64,000 nucleotides of DNA from assembly GCA_963801105.1 (NCBI GenBank), contig CAWDDH010000003.1:496001-560000 (forward strand), given 5' to 3'. The DNA comes from JAENVU01 sp963801105 (GTDB taxonomy: Bacteria > Actinomycetota > Acidimicrobiia > IMCC26256 > JAENVU01). Positions 26,423-34,655 of this stretch are shown in pieces. Each line of letters starts with the position of its first letter. Within the stretch, counting starts at the first letter, position 1. Made by a program: the position numbers and the translations under genes. The notes below the pieces were generated by a model, which saw only the letters and a program-made list of their open reading frames with translations, had not been told where the DNA came from and ran no database searches.

Positions 26423-27700
26423 ATGCCTGACGACGCACACGGATACTGGCCGAGCCGCTGGCCCGGGGAGGACGGCGGCCCTCGACGCACCGAGGTGCCC
26501 CGCGACGGGAGGGGGCTCGACCTCCGACCCGGAGAGCGCCTGGTCGCAACGACGAGAGAGGCGATCGTCGCCACGATGGTGGTGTTGCGCGATCCGGGAG
26601 AGGTGTACCTGTTGCGCCACACGGGCGGCCCCGACGCGATCAGCTGGGTCGAGCGCATCGACCCGCTGACCCTCGAGGTGATCGAGCGCTCGCCCGATCT
26701 GCCGGGCGGCAAGACCTGGCCCGGCGGCGTCGCCGCGCACGCCAACGGCTCGCTCTATGTCGCCTTCGGCCGGCACGCCCACCGCCTGTCGCCCGACCTC
26801 AGCGAGGTGACCACCGTCGAGCTGCCCCGGGACCGTCCGTACAACAGCTTCGTGATCCTCCCCGACGGTCACCTCGCGCTCAAGGACTTCGGCGGCACCC
26901 TGCCTCCCGGGATCGACCAGCTCGACGACGAGACGTGCGAGCTCCTCGTGCTCGAGCCCGAGCGGCTCGGCACCGTCGCGCGGGTGACGCTGCCCGAGCG
27001 GTCGGTCGCGCGACTCTCCGCCGACGGGAACGACGTGTACGTCGTCGGCGTCGAGCACCTGTGGCGCGTCCGCTGGAGCGGCGAGGCGCTGACCGTCGAC
27101 GACGCCTTCCAGCCCCGGTACCGCACCCAGCGCGGACAGACCTACGGATGGGATGCCGTGCTCGCGGGTGGCGCCGCGTGGTTCCTGGACAACGGTGAGG
27201 GCTCGGAGAGGTTCGCGGGCAGCTTCCGCGGCGTGACGCGGTCGACGACGCCGCTCCACCTCGTGCGTGTCGACCTCCGATCGGCGGCGGTCACGCTCAC
27301 CGAGATCTGCGGGATCCCGGGTGGGATCGTGGCGAACCCTCCCGCCGTCGACGTCGAGCGCGGCATCGTGGTCGGTTACGACAGCGCCAACGGCGTCCTC
27401 GCCGCCTTCGACATCGGTGCGGACGGCACCTGTACCCCGCGATGGCGCCGCGACCAGCAGCATGCCTGCCACCCGATCCTGTACCCGGACACCGGCGAGC
27501 TGGTCACCGCCGACCACGACGGCGAGCGGATGATGGAGCAGCTCGTGGTCCTCGACATCGCGACCGGCGAGGAACGGGGCCGGGTCGACACCGGGAGCCC
27601 GCTGCAGTCGCCGGTGTTCCTTGCCCCCGGCTTCGACCGTGACCTGTACTACGTCGCGTTCCCGGTCGTGAGCCGGATCCATGTCGCCGCCGCGGGTTGA
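26423..27700 (+). CDS. beta-propeller-like hypothetical protein
   Basis: This 425-residue protein without signal peptide consists of repeated short strands with motifs such as PGGVAAHANGSLYVAFG, SFVILPDGHLALKDFGG, DVYVVGVEHLWRV and GIPGGIVANPPAVDVERG. These resemble blades of PQQ/SMP-30-like propellers. A cytoplasmic location is likely unless a non-classical export route exists. A hexamer GAGGAT stands 6 bases before the ATG, a weak leaderless promoter candidate. The function is not identifiable; similar actinobacterial proteins are annotated as hypothetical. Confidence 0.75.
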   Translation: MPDDAHGYWPSRWPGEDGGPRRTEVPRDGRGLDLRPGERLVATTREAIVATMVVLRDPGEVYLLRHTGGPDAISWVERIDPLTLEVIERSPDLPGGKTWPGGVAAHANGSLYVAFGRHAHRLSPDLSEVTTVELPRDRPYNSFVILPDGHLALKDFGGTLPPGIDQLDDETCELLVLEPERLGTVARVTLPERSVARLSADGNDVYVVGVEHLWRVRWSGEALTVDDAFQPRYRTQRGQTYGWDAVLAGGAAWFLDNGEGSERFAGSFRGVTRSTTPLHLVRVDLRSAAVTLTEICGIPGGIVANPPAVDVERGIVVGYDSANGVLAAFDIGADGTCTPRWRRDQQHACHPILYPDTGELVTADHDGERMMEQLVVLDIATGEERGRVDTGSPLQSPVFLAPGFDRDLYYVAFPVVSRIHVAAAG

Positions 27701-27732
27701 CCGGCCGCATCCGCCGACGGCCGGCCGGGCTG

Positions 27733-27738
27733 GCTACC
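27733..27738 (+). promoter_or_regulatory. candidate -10 element (TACCGT)
   Basis: TACCGT lies 40 bases before the SDR start at 27779, with a CGGGAG ribosome site in the leader. Confidence 0.4.
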
Positions 27739-27778
27739 GTCTCGCCCGATATCCGTCCCCCACCACCCGGGAGCACCC

Positions 27779-28558
27779 ATGCCTCGCCTCGATCTGACCG
27801 GAGCTTCGGCCGTCGTCACCGGAGGTGCCTCCGGCATCGGCGAGGCCTCGGCACGCCAACTCGCCGCCCTCGGCATGCGCGTCGTCGTGGCCGATCTCAA
27901 CGAGGAGAGGGGCACCGCGGTGGCCCAGGACCTCGGCGGCCTCTTCGTGCGCTGTGACGTCTCCAGCGAAGAGGACGGTCTCGCCGCGGCAGGTGCGGCG
28001 TCGGAGATGGGACCGCTCCGCGCGCTCGTGAACTCGGCCGGCCTGGGCAACGCCAACCGGACCGTCGACCGCAGCGGCAACCCGTTCCCGCTCGACCAGT
28101 TCGCGTTCGTCATCAAGGTGAACCTGATCGGCACGTTCAACATGCTGCGGCTCTGCGCGGCGGCGATGTCCAAGACGGATCCCATCACCGACGACGGTCA
28201 GCGGGGCGCGATCGTCAACATGGCGTCGGTCGCCGCGTTCGACGGCCAGATCGGCCAGGCCGCCTACTCGGCGTCGAAGGGCGGCGTGGTGGGGTTGACC
28301 CTGCCGGTCGCCCGGGACCTGAGCGCGGTCGGGATCCGCGTGAACACCGTCGCACCCGGACTCATCGACACGCCGATCTACGGCGAGGGCGAGGCGTCCG
28401 AGGCGTTCAAGTCGCACCTGGGCCAGTCGGTGCTCTTCCCGAAGCGGCTCGGGTCGGCCGAGGAGCTCGCCTTCATGGTCACCGACCTCATCACCAACCC
28501 CTACATGAACGGCGAGGTGGTACGGGTCGACGGCGGCATCCGGATGCCGCCGAAGTAG
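27779..28558 (+). CDS. SDR, 3-hydroxyacyl-CoA/17beta-hydroxysteroid dehydrogenase type
   Basis: The protein has 259 residues with TGGASGIG (14-21), the NSAG motif (about 85-88), Ser150, Tyr163 and Lys167. The insertion SKTDPITDDGQRGAIVNMAS and the end NPYMNGEVVRVDGGIRM are characteristic of the HSD10-like branch, which oxidises 3-hydroxyacyl-CoAs or hydroxysteroids with NAD+. A role in beta-oxidation of fatty or steroid side chains fits the many acyl-CoA enzymes in this window. This is an inference from family resemblance. Confidence 0.9.
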   Translation: MPRLDLTGASAVVTGGASGIGEASARQLAALGMRVVVADLNEERGTAVAQDLGGLFVRCDVSSEEDGLAAAGAASEMGPLRALVNSAGLGNANRTVDRSGNPFPLDQFAFVIKVNLIGTFNMLRLCAAAMSKTDPITDDGQRGAIVNMASVAAFDGQIGQAAYSASKGGVVGLTLPVARDLSAVGIRVNTVAPGLIDTPIYGEGEASEAFKSHLGQSVLFPKRLGSAEELAFMVTDLITNPYMNGEVVRVDGGIRMPPK

Positions 28559-28567
28559 GCCACGCGC

Positions 28568-29179
28568 TCAGGGACGGTTCGCGACCACCAGGCAGTCGAT
28601 CGCGTCGCGCGGCCCGTCGGGGGTGTCGACCCGACGGGTGATCCGCTCGGCCCGGTCGATCGCGAGGTCGGCGACCCCACTCGAGCGCAGGTCCTCGGCG
28701 ACCAGCTCGGGCGTCGGCATCACTCCCGGGTCCTGCGGCCCTCCGACCCCGTCCGCGATGTTCGTGAGGTCGTGGGCGACCATCACGAAGCGCCCGCCCG
28801 GAGCGAGCGCATTCGCCGCCCGGTGCAGCATCGCCTCCCGCGCCGGCGGCGGGATCTGCACGTAGAAGACGATCACCAGGTCGAAGGACGCGGGCGCGAG
28901 CTCCACCGTGGTCACGTCCGCCACGACCCACTCGACCTCGACGCCGCTGTCCGTCGCGAGCCGCTCCCCCTTCGCGATGCCGACCGAGGAGAAGTCCACT
29001 CCCGTGACGTGCCAGCCCTGCTGCGCGAGCCAGACGGCGTTCCGGCCCTCACCGCACGCGAGGTCGACGGCCCGTCCCGGCGCGAGGTCCGCCACCAGGT
29101 CCGGGAGGAACTGGTTGGGAGCCACGTGCCACACGTAGTCCTTGGTGTCGTAGCGGCGGTCCCACTCCTCGGCGTTCAT
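28568..29179 (-). CDS. class I SAM-dependent methyltransferase
   Basis: The protein has 203 residues. The N-terminal EEWDRRYDTKDYVWHVAPN and the SAM-binding motif VDLACGEGRNAVWLAQQGW, followed by VTGVDFSSVGIAKGE, mark a Tehb/UbiE-like methyltransferase. A small-molecule or thiol substrate is likely but unknown. The ATG (29177-29179) overlaps the stop of a decayed AraC-type reading frame (sequence GCATGA), so it may be translationally coupled to the upstream genes. Confidence 0.9.
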   Translation of the reverse strand: MNAEEWDRRYDTKDYVWHVAPNQFLPDLVADLAPGRAVDLACGEGRNAVWLAQQGWHVTGVDFSSVGIAKGERLATDSGVEVEWVVADVTTVELAPASFDLVIVFYVQIPPPAREAMLHRAANALAPGGRFVMVAHDLTNIADGVGGPQDPGVMPTPELVAEDLRSSGVADLAIDRAERITRRVDTPDGPRDAIDCLVVANRP

Positions 29180-29320
29180 GCGCTTGCCTCTCGTGACGGT
29201 GACGCGCCGCGTTCGGCCCGCCAGTGGGTGGGCGGCGCCCCGTGCGCGCGCTCGAACGCACGACCGAACGACCTCCTCCGATTCATAGCCCACCTGCCGC
29301 GCGATCGCGGACACGGTCAC
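29176..29320 (-). pseudogene. AraC-family regulator, C-terminal HTH remnant
   Basis: Between the TIGR03084 gene and the methyltransferase lies a 145-base reading frame. Its start GTG overlaps the upstream TGA, and its end TGA overlaps the downstream ATG. With one base removed near 29269-29275 it encodes VSAIARQVGYESEESFGRAF followed by ERAHGAPPTHWR. This is the exact second helix-turn-helix signature of AraC/XylS regulators (GYxSxxxFxRxFxxxxGxxPxxxR). The N-terminal 200 or more residues are absent, so it is a gene remnant or an unusual mini-protein of about 47 residues. Confidence 0.7.
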
Positions 29321-30099
29321 GGCGCGCGACCGGGGCCGGGTGGGCCGGCGAACGCCTGGGCGATACGCATCCACCGCGTGGCCACGTCGCCGCTGACGAC
29401 GAGGTGGGTATCCGCGAGGTTCCGGCGCTGGGTGACGACGAGCGCGAAGTCGAGCGCGGGTCCCTCCACACGATCGGCGGCATCGGGGGCACCGAAGGTC
29501 CACCGCGAGCCGTCGGGCGCGGTCAGCACGACGGCAACGGGCACGTCCGGCGCGTCGAGGCCGTTGTTCGCGAACGAGAACCCGAAGGTGCGGACACCGA
29601 GGTACGCCACGTGGCGCACCGCGGCGGTCACCGGGTGCTCGACGCCGAGCGCGTCGAAGACGTCCTGCCCGTGGGCCCAGGTCTCCATGATCCGGGCGGT
29701 CAACGACGACGCCACGCTCATGGGCGGCCCGTACCAGGGCACGCGGGCGGACGGGTCGAGCGCGAGGAACGTGGTGACCATCGCCGCACGCGAGACGCGG
29801 AACCACTCCAGCACCTCGGCGCCGGTCAAGGTCCGGGCGCGGTTCGAGATCCGCTCGGTGATGCCCGCGGGATCGGCGAGCGCCGCCTCCAGCTCACGCG
29901 TGAACGCGTCCGCGTCCGTCGCCGCGAGCGCCGCCTGTTCGTCGAAGTAGGCGAGGTGGGCGATCTGCTCCTGGATCCGCCAGCCCGCCGCCGGCGTCGG
30001 CGTGGCCCAGCCCTCCTCGTCGAGCGGCTCCACCACCGCCACAAGCGCGCCCGTCTCCGCCGCGAGATCCGCGGCCAGCTCCTCGAGATCCACCGGCAT
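29317..30099 (-). CDS. TIGR03084-family metal-binding protein (maleylpyruvate-isomerase-like)
   Basis: The protein has 260 residues. The N-terminal helical DinB/MDMPI-type domain (WRIQEQIAHLAYFDEQAALA, METWAHGQDVFDALG) carries the conserved histidines that bind a metal and probably mycothiol. The C-terminal domain (about 180-255) is SCP2-like. TIGR03084 proteins occur in mycothiol-producing actinobacteria, and their exact reaction is unproven. The ATG 30097-30099 follows a TACCTT -10 box at 8 bases (leaderless). It is divergent from the acyl-CoA dehydrogenase with only 27 bases between the start codons. Confidence 0.88.
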   Translation of the reverse strand: MPVDLEELAADLAAETGALVAVVEPLDEEGWATPTPAAGWRIQEQIAHLAYFDEQAALAATDADAFTRELEAALADPAGITERISNRARTLTGAEVLEWFRVSRAAMVTTFLALDPSARVPWYGPPMSVASSLTARIMETWAHGQDVFDALGVEHPVTAAVRHVAYLGVRTFGFSFANNGLDAPDVPVAVVLTAPDGSRWTFGAPDAADRVEGPALDFALVVTQRRNLADTHLVVSGDVATRWMRIAQAFAGPPGPGRAP

Positions 30100-30107
30100 C
30101 AGGAGCG

Positions 30108-30113
30108 AAGGTA
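30108..30113 (-). promoter_or_regulatory. leaderless -10 element (TACCTT)
   Basis: Minus-strand hexamer 8 bases before the TIGR03084 start. It shares two bases with the plus-strand -10 of the divergent gene. Confidence 0.45.
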
Positions 30114-30117
30114 GCGT
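30112..30117 (+). promoter_or_regulatory. leaderless -10 element (TAGCGT)
   Basis: Plus-strand hexamer 9 bases before the acyl-CoA dehydrogenase ATG. It overlaps the minus-strand -10 box, so the two promoters should compete. Confidence 0.45.
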
Positions 30118-30126
30118 CCCTGAGAG

Positions 30127-31287
30127 ATGGACTTCACCGAGAGCACCGAGCAGGCGATGCTGCGCGCCGCCGTGCACGACGTCGCCGCGAAGTTCGGCCA
30201 CGAGTACTTCGCCGAGAAGGCCCGCACCGACGGACGGACCGACGAGCTCTGGGACGCGGTCGGCGAGCTCGGGTTCCTGGGCGTCCACCTGCCCGAGGAG
30301 TACGGCGGCGGCGGGGAGGGGATGTCGGAGCTGGCGATCGTGTGCGAGGAGCTCGCCGCGGTCGGATGCCCGCTCCTGCTCGTGCTGGTGTCCCCCGCGA
30401 TCTGCGGCGAGCTGATCAAGCACTTCGGCACGACCGCGCAGCGGGAGGCGTGGCTCGCGCCGATGGCGCGCGGCGAGAAGATGGTCTTCGCCATCACCGA
30501 GCCGGACGCGGGATCGAACAGCCACAACATCGCGACCACCGCCCGCCGCGACGGCGACGTCTACCGCCTCAACGGCTCCAAGACCTACATCTCGGGCGTG
30601 GACGAGGCACCGCGCATGCTCGTCGTGACCCGGACGGGCACCGACGAGTCGACCGGCCGAGGTCGGTTGTCGCTGTTCGTCGTCGACACCGACGCCCCCG
30701 GCCTCGAGCGGACGCTCATCCCGATGGAGATCCGCGCGCCCGAGAAGCAGTACACGCTCTTCTTCGACGACGTCGTCGTCCCTGCCGACCGCCTCGTCGG
30801 CGACGAGCACGAGGGTCTGCGCCAGGTCTTCGTGGGGCTGAACCCCGAGCGGATCATGAGCGCGTCGATCTGCACGGGCATCGGGCGCTACGCCCTCGAA
30901 CGCGCCGCGGCCTACGCCAACGAGCGGTCGGTGTGGGACACACCCATCGGACGCCACCAGGGCATCGCGCACCCGCTCGCGACCGCGAAGATCGAGGTCG
31001 AGCTGGCCCGGCTGATGACGGCGAAGGCGGCGTGGATGCACGACCACGCCGAGGACCGCATCGCCGCGGGCGAGGCCGCGAACATGGCCAAGTACGCGGC
31101 GGCCGAGGCCGGGCTGCACGCGCTCGACGCCGCCATCCAGACCCACGGGGGCAACGGCCTGGCGAGCGAGTACGGACTCGCCGACCTCTGGGGCATGGTC
31201 CGGCTGCTCCGGATCGCACCGGTGAGCCGGGAGATGGTCCTGAACTTCGTCGCGCAGCAGTCCCTCGGGCTCCCGAAGTCCTACTGA
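30127..31287 (+). CDS. acyl-CoA dehydrogenase
   Basis: The protein has 386 residues with the family motifs VFAITEPDAGSN (about 120-131), LNGSKTYISG and HGGNGLASEYGL. It introduces a 2,3-double bond into an acyl-CoA with FAD and passes electrons to ETF. The usual catalytic Glu of the C-terminal YEG motif is absent (IAPVSREM). Instead Glu241 in NPERIM occupies the helix-G position used by isovaleryl-CoA and long-chain acyl-CoA dehydrogenases. That suggests branched or bulky acyl-CoA substrates. The leaderless promoter is shared in opposite orientation with TIGR03084. Confidence 0.92.
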   Translation: MDFTESTEQAMLRAAVHDVAAKFGHEYFAEKARTDGRTDELWDAVGELGFLGVHLPEEYGGGGEGMSELAIVCEELAAVGCPLLLVLVSPAICGELIKHFGTTAQREAWLAPMARGEKMVFAITEPDAGSNSHNIATTARRDGDVYRLNGSKTYISGVDEAPRMLVVTRTGTDESTGRGRLSLFVVDTDAPGLERTLIPMEIRAPEKQYTLFFDDVVVPADRLVGDEHEGLRQVFVGLNPERIMSASICTGIGRYALERAAAYANERSVWDTPIGRHQGIAHPLATAKIEVELARLMTAKAAWMHDHAEDRIAAGEAANMAKYAAAEAGLHALDAAIQTHGGNGLASEYGLADLWGMVRLLRIAPVSREMVLNFVAQQSLGLPKSY

Positions 31288-31328
31288 GCCTCAGACGGTT
31301 CTCGGGACAGGGGACACCCGCGCGTGCC

Positions 31329-31334
31329 TACGCT
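31329..31334 (+). promoter_or_regulatory. leaderless -10 element (TACGCT)
   Basis: TACGCT ends 6 bases before the ATG at 31341. Confidence 0.55.
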
Positions 31335-31340
31335 GCGCCG

Positions 31341-32616
31341 ATGACGACGAGCGACGCGACCACACCTTCGACCGGTCTCGCCCACACCCTCGAGAAGCTC
31401 TCCCGCGACGAGCTCGCGACCTTGCTACGCGAATGGCTCCTCCACGGACACCTCCAGGACCGGGTCGGCATCCCCCTGCTCTACCAGTACGACGTCGACC
31501 GCGAGGGCGCGCAGGACGTCGCCATCGACGAGTGGATGAGCAGCGAGCCCGATCTACTCGGTGCGTACGCAGCACCTGCTCGGCTTCCGGGGCACGAACG
31601 TCGAGACGATCCTGAAGAACATCCAGATCGACATCGGCTCGCCGCCCCAGTACATGGACTTCCGGCTCCGGGTGGACGACGACGACCACGGTGAGTTCTG
31701 GCTCGACCACTGCGGTGCGCTGATGGACGTCGAGCCGATGGGCGAGGACTGGGTCCAGGGCATGTGCCACACCATCGAGGACCCCACGTTCGACGCGACG
31801 GCGCTCGCGACCAACCCGCACGCCAAGGTGCGCCCGCTCCACCGTCCACCGCGCACGCCCGCCGACCGCATGCCCCACTGCCACTGGACGGTGACGATCG
31901 ATCCCGACCACCCGAGGCCCGAGCCGCATCCGAACCAGGCGGTCGTCGAGGCCTCGGTCGTGGCCTCGGCGCCGGTCGTGCCGCTCGCGCCGGTCGACGA
32001 CGCCGACGGCATGGTCGACTACTCGGGCCCGCTCGACCCCGACCTGCGGTTCGAGGACTTCTCGCGCGCGACCCTGCTCGCGATCCTCCCCGAGGTCGCG
32101 CGCCAGAGCCACCTGCTCATGCGGGGCTACCTGCTGTCGGTCGCCCAGCGCGTGAGCCCCGAGATCGCCTCGGAGGTCGGCCCGCGGGTGCTCGTGGGCG
32201 TCGTACCGGTCACCGCGTCGCGGCTGGCCCGGGCGTTCGGCATCGCCGGGACGGATGCGGCCGCGCTCGCCGCGGTGCTGGCGCTGCACCCGTCGCTCCG
32301 GCCCGAGGGCTACGTGGACGCGACCGTCGAGGTCGTGGACGACCGGACCGTCCGGCTCGCCTTCGCCCCCTCCGGGATCTTCCAGGAGGGCGACGACCAC
32401 ACCTGGCTCGCCGGCCTCGGCGGGGCGGGCGACCGCGCGATCGACGCGCTCGCCCGCGCCGTGAACCCGCGCTTCGCGGCGTCGTCGGTGGCACCGCGCG
32501 AGGGCGAGGTCCACGCGTACGAGATCACGCTGGATCCGGGGGCCGAGCCGCGCCTCGAGGAGCCCGAGACCGCGCTCGCCCGGTTCAGCGGCGCGGCGAC
32601 CTTCGAGTTCCGCTGA
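31341..32616 (+). CDS. conserved-looking hypothetical protein, frame broken
   Basis: This protein of about 424 residues is divided by a frame break at 31548-31553. Either removal of one base (giving SEPIYSVRTQ) or insertion of CG (SEPAIYSVRTQ) restores it. The N-terminal part has LATLLREWLLHGHLQDRVGIP and VAIDEWM. The middle has DIGSPPQYMDFRLRVDDDDH and HCGALMDVEPMGEDWVQGMCH, His/Cys-rich and reminiscent of a metal or cofactor pocket. The C-terminal 200 residues are helical. I have seen no named domain that fits, and no signal peptide is present. TACGCT 6 bases before the ATG indicates a leaderless mRNA. Confidence 0.75.
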
Positions 32617-32633
32617 CCCACCCACCCGTCGAT

Positions 32634-32652
32634 GGCGCGCCCAATGCGCGCC
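32634..32652. terminator. hairpin between convergent genes
   Basis: A 7-bp stem GGCGCGC / GCGCGCC with a 5-base CCAAT loop lies 17 bases after the stop of the hypothetical gene and before the end of the convergent GAF-protein gene. Confidence 0.45.
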
Positions 32653-32689
32653 GTTCTCGGCGCGTTTCGCGTCGGAAGGGTCCGGTGGC

Positions 32690-34060
32690 TCAGACCGCGT
32701 CGAGCTGGAGCGGCGCGTCGACCACGAGCCGGAATCGACCGCGCCCGGTCTTCTCGATGCGGATGGGCGCGTCCCGTTCCTCGAGCCGGCGTTTCAGGAG
32801 GATCAACCGGCTCTCGAGGTTGTCGCGGTACTCGGGGAGGTCGAGCGTCGGGTCGAGCCGAACCTCTCGGTTCGTGAACTCCTCCCGGCCTTCCGCCGTG
32901 TACTGGTTGAGCAGGGACCACAGGATCCGGCCGGCGACGCCCTTGATGAGGTAGTCGGTGCCGAGGAACACGCTGCCGTCCACGGCGAAGAAGCGGACCT
33001 GCGCCACCGGAACCGCGCCGCGCTGCTTCCGCGACGGCCGGACCGGGGCCGCCCCGGCCGCGGGCTCGGTCCGCTCCCGGACCAGGTCGATCTCGATCGC
33101 GCTCGCGAGCATCCCGGCGACCACCGTCAGCACCGCTTCGTCCTCGGAGTCGAACGCGAGGTTCCGCTCGGACTCCACCATCAGCACGCCGACGAGGCGA
33201 CCCATCGCCATCGCGGGCACCGCGAGCTGCGTCTCGGCCAGCTCCAGGCCCGGCATCGGGATCTCCACACCGGGCCCCACGCGTCCCTCCGCCTCGAAGC
33301 TCTGCCGCACTGCACGCGCGTACTTTCGGGCCTGGGTCAGGTTGGCGACGCGCACGGCCCGGCACTGATCGGCGACGACGCCGATCGTCCCCTCCCCGAC
33401 CGCGACCTCCGAACCCACACCCTCGGCGGCATACCCGTGGCTCGCGATCGTGTACAGCCGGGACCCGGTCTCGTCGACCAGGACCAGGATCGAGTGCTCG
33501 AAGCCCAGCAGGTCGGCAAGGCTGCGGAGCGCCGTCGCCACGAGCGTGTCGAGGTCCGGCGCCCGCCCCAACCGCATGCTGAGCTCGGCGATCTCCGCCG
33601 GTCCGCCCACCGCCGTCCCCCGGAACGTGTCGCGCGCTTCGACGACCCCGGCGCGCACCTGCTCGATCCGCACCACGCGGTACACGTCGGCGGCGCGCAG
33701 GCGGAACACGTCTTGCATGCCCTGCAGCGCCGCGACCGTGTCGACGTCGCGCCGCAACGCCTCGAACGCAGGCCCGTGCCGGTCGGTGCGCTCGTACTCC
33801 AGCGCCACCCGGTACTGGCCGTAGTCACGCGGATCGATCAGGAGCAGCGACGCTCGCGGGTTCTCCATGACGTTCCGTGCCGTCTTCGAGAAGAACTGGT
33901 TCGACAGCGCGATGCGCTCACCGTCGACGATGTGGGCGCACGAGAGATACGTGACGTTCGGAACGCCGAGCGAGTCGGCCGTCGCCAACACCGGCGGGAC
34001 CACACCCTCGCAACACGGGCGCAGCTCCTCCAGGTCGAACTCGCGCTCGTCGCCGCTCAC
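32690..34060 (-). CDS. pyridoxamine-phosphate-oxidase-like / GAF fusion protein
   Basis: The protein has 456 residues. Residues about 10-145 are a PPOX/flavin-reductase-like split barrel (PPVLATADSLGVPNVTYLSC, NVMENPRASLLLIDPRDYGQY). Residues about 165-330 form a GAF domain (DLLGFEHSILVLVDETG, LVGVLMVESERNLAFDSEDE). Residues about 350-456 contain an unnamed C-terminal module (VFLGTDYLIKGVAGRILWSL, LESRLILLKRRLEERDAPIR) that resembles a winged helix. It is probably a cytoplasmic flavin/heme or redox sensor with a regulatory output. Its GTG start overlaps the TGA of the small PPOX gene (GTGA), so the two form an operon. Confidence 0.8.
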   Translation of the reverse strand: MSGDEREFDLEELRPCCEGVVPPVLATADSLGVPNVTYLSCAHIVDGERIALSNQFFSKTARNVMENPRASLLLIDPRDYGQYRVALEYERTDRHGPAFEALRRDVDTVAALQGMQDVFRLRAADVYRVVRIEQVRAGVVEARDTFRGTAVGGPAEIAELSMRLGRAPDLDTLVATALRSLADLLGFEHSILVLVDETGSRLYTIASHGYAAEGVGSEVAVGEGTIGVVADQCRAVRVANLTQARKYARAVRQSFEAEGRVGPGVEIPMPGLELAETQLAVPAMAMGRLVGVLMVESERNLAFDSEDEAVLTVVAGMLASAIEIDLVRERTEPAAGAAPVRPSRKQRGAVPVAQVRFFAVDGSVFLGTDYLIKGVAGRILWSLLNQYTAEGREEFTNREVRLDPTLDLPEYRDNLESRLILLKRRLEERDAPIRIEKTGRGRFRLVVDAPLQLDAV

Positions 34061-34528
34061 GGCGCAGCCGGGAAGCTGGCGCCGGCCTGTGGGCCGGGTG
34101 TCTGGTTGTAGAGCTCCTCGACATCCAGGGTGCAGGCGACGAAGTGGTCCGGCACCATGTTGTCGATCAGGCCCCGCGGTGTGTGGTCGGTCTCGTTCAC
34201 GTCCCGCACGAAGAGCTCGGTCGCGCGCTCACGCGTCGCGATGTCGAGCGCGCTCGAGCGCGCCGAGCGACCGGACGCGTCCCTTCACCTGTGCCGACGA
34301 CAGGGTCCGCACACAGGCGCCGGTGATCGCGACCGCCGTACCCTCGGTGAGCAGTGGCACCACGGCGGTGTCCTCGGCGTCCAGGTAGACGCGCAGCGCC
34401 GCACCGTCCTCCACCACCGTCGCACCCCATGCCCGGGCCGCGTACGGCGTGCCGTCGGCGTCGGCGGCACCGACGATGAGGGCGCTTCCGTCCTCGAGGT
34501 ACTGAGCGGCGTCGGGTCCGATCCTCAC
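34057..34528 (-). CDS. pyridoxamine 5'-phosphate oxidase family protein, frame broken
   Basis: This small flavin-binding split-barrel protein of about 157 residues has ALIVGAADADGTPYAARAWG and TAVAITGACVRTLSSAQVKGR in the first frame. After a break at 34246-34256 it continues DIATRERATELFVRDVNETD and ends LYNQTPGPQAGASFPAAP. Adding one CG gives ERALDIATRERA, a natural continuation. The GTG start at 34526-34528 lies 9 bases behind TATCCG. The protein may bind FMN, F420 or heme. It is the first gene of an operon with the PPOX-GAF fusion. Confidence 0.78.
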
Positions 34529-34537
34529 GGCGTTCCT

Positions 34538-34543
34538 CGGATA
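34538..34543 (-). promoter_or_regulatory. leaderless -10 element (TATCCG)
   Basis: Minus-strand hexamer 9 bases before the GTG of the PPOX gene. The surrounding stretch is unusually A+T rich. Confidence 0.45.
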
Positions 34544-34655
34544 GTGACTACTTAGCGTTCCGGTACGGGGCTTTCAGGAGCAGGCGGGCACGCTATCCCG
34601 CATCCTCGTGGTGTCACCCCGGCACGGGGCCGGGGATCGAGGAAGGAAACACACC

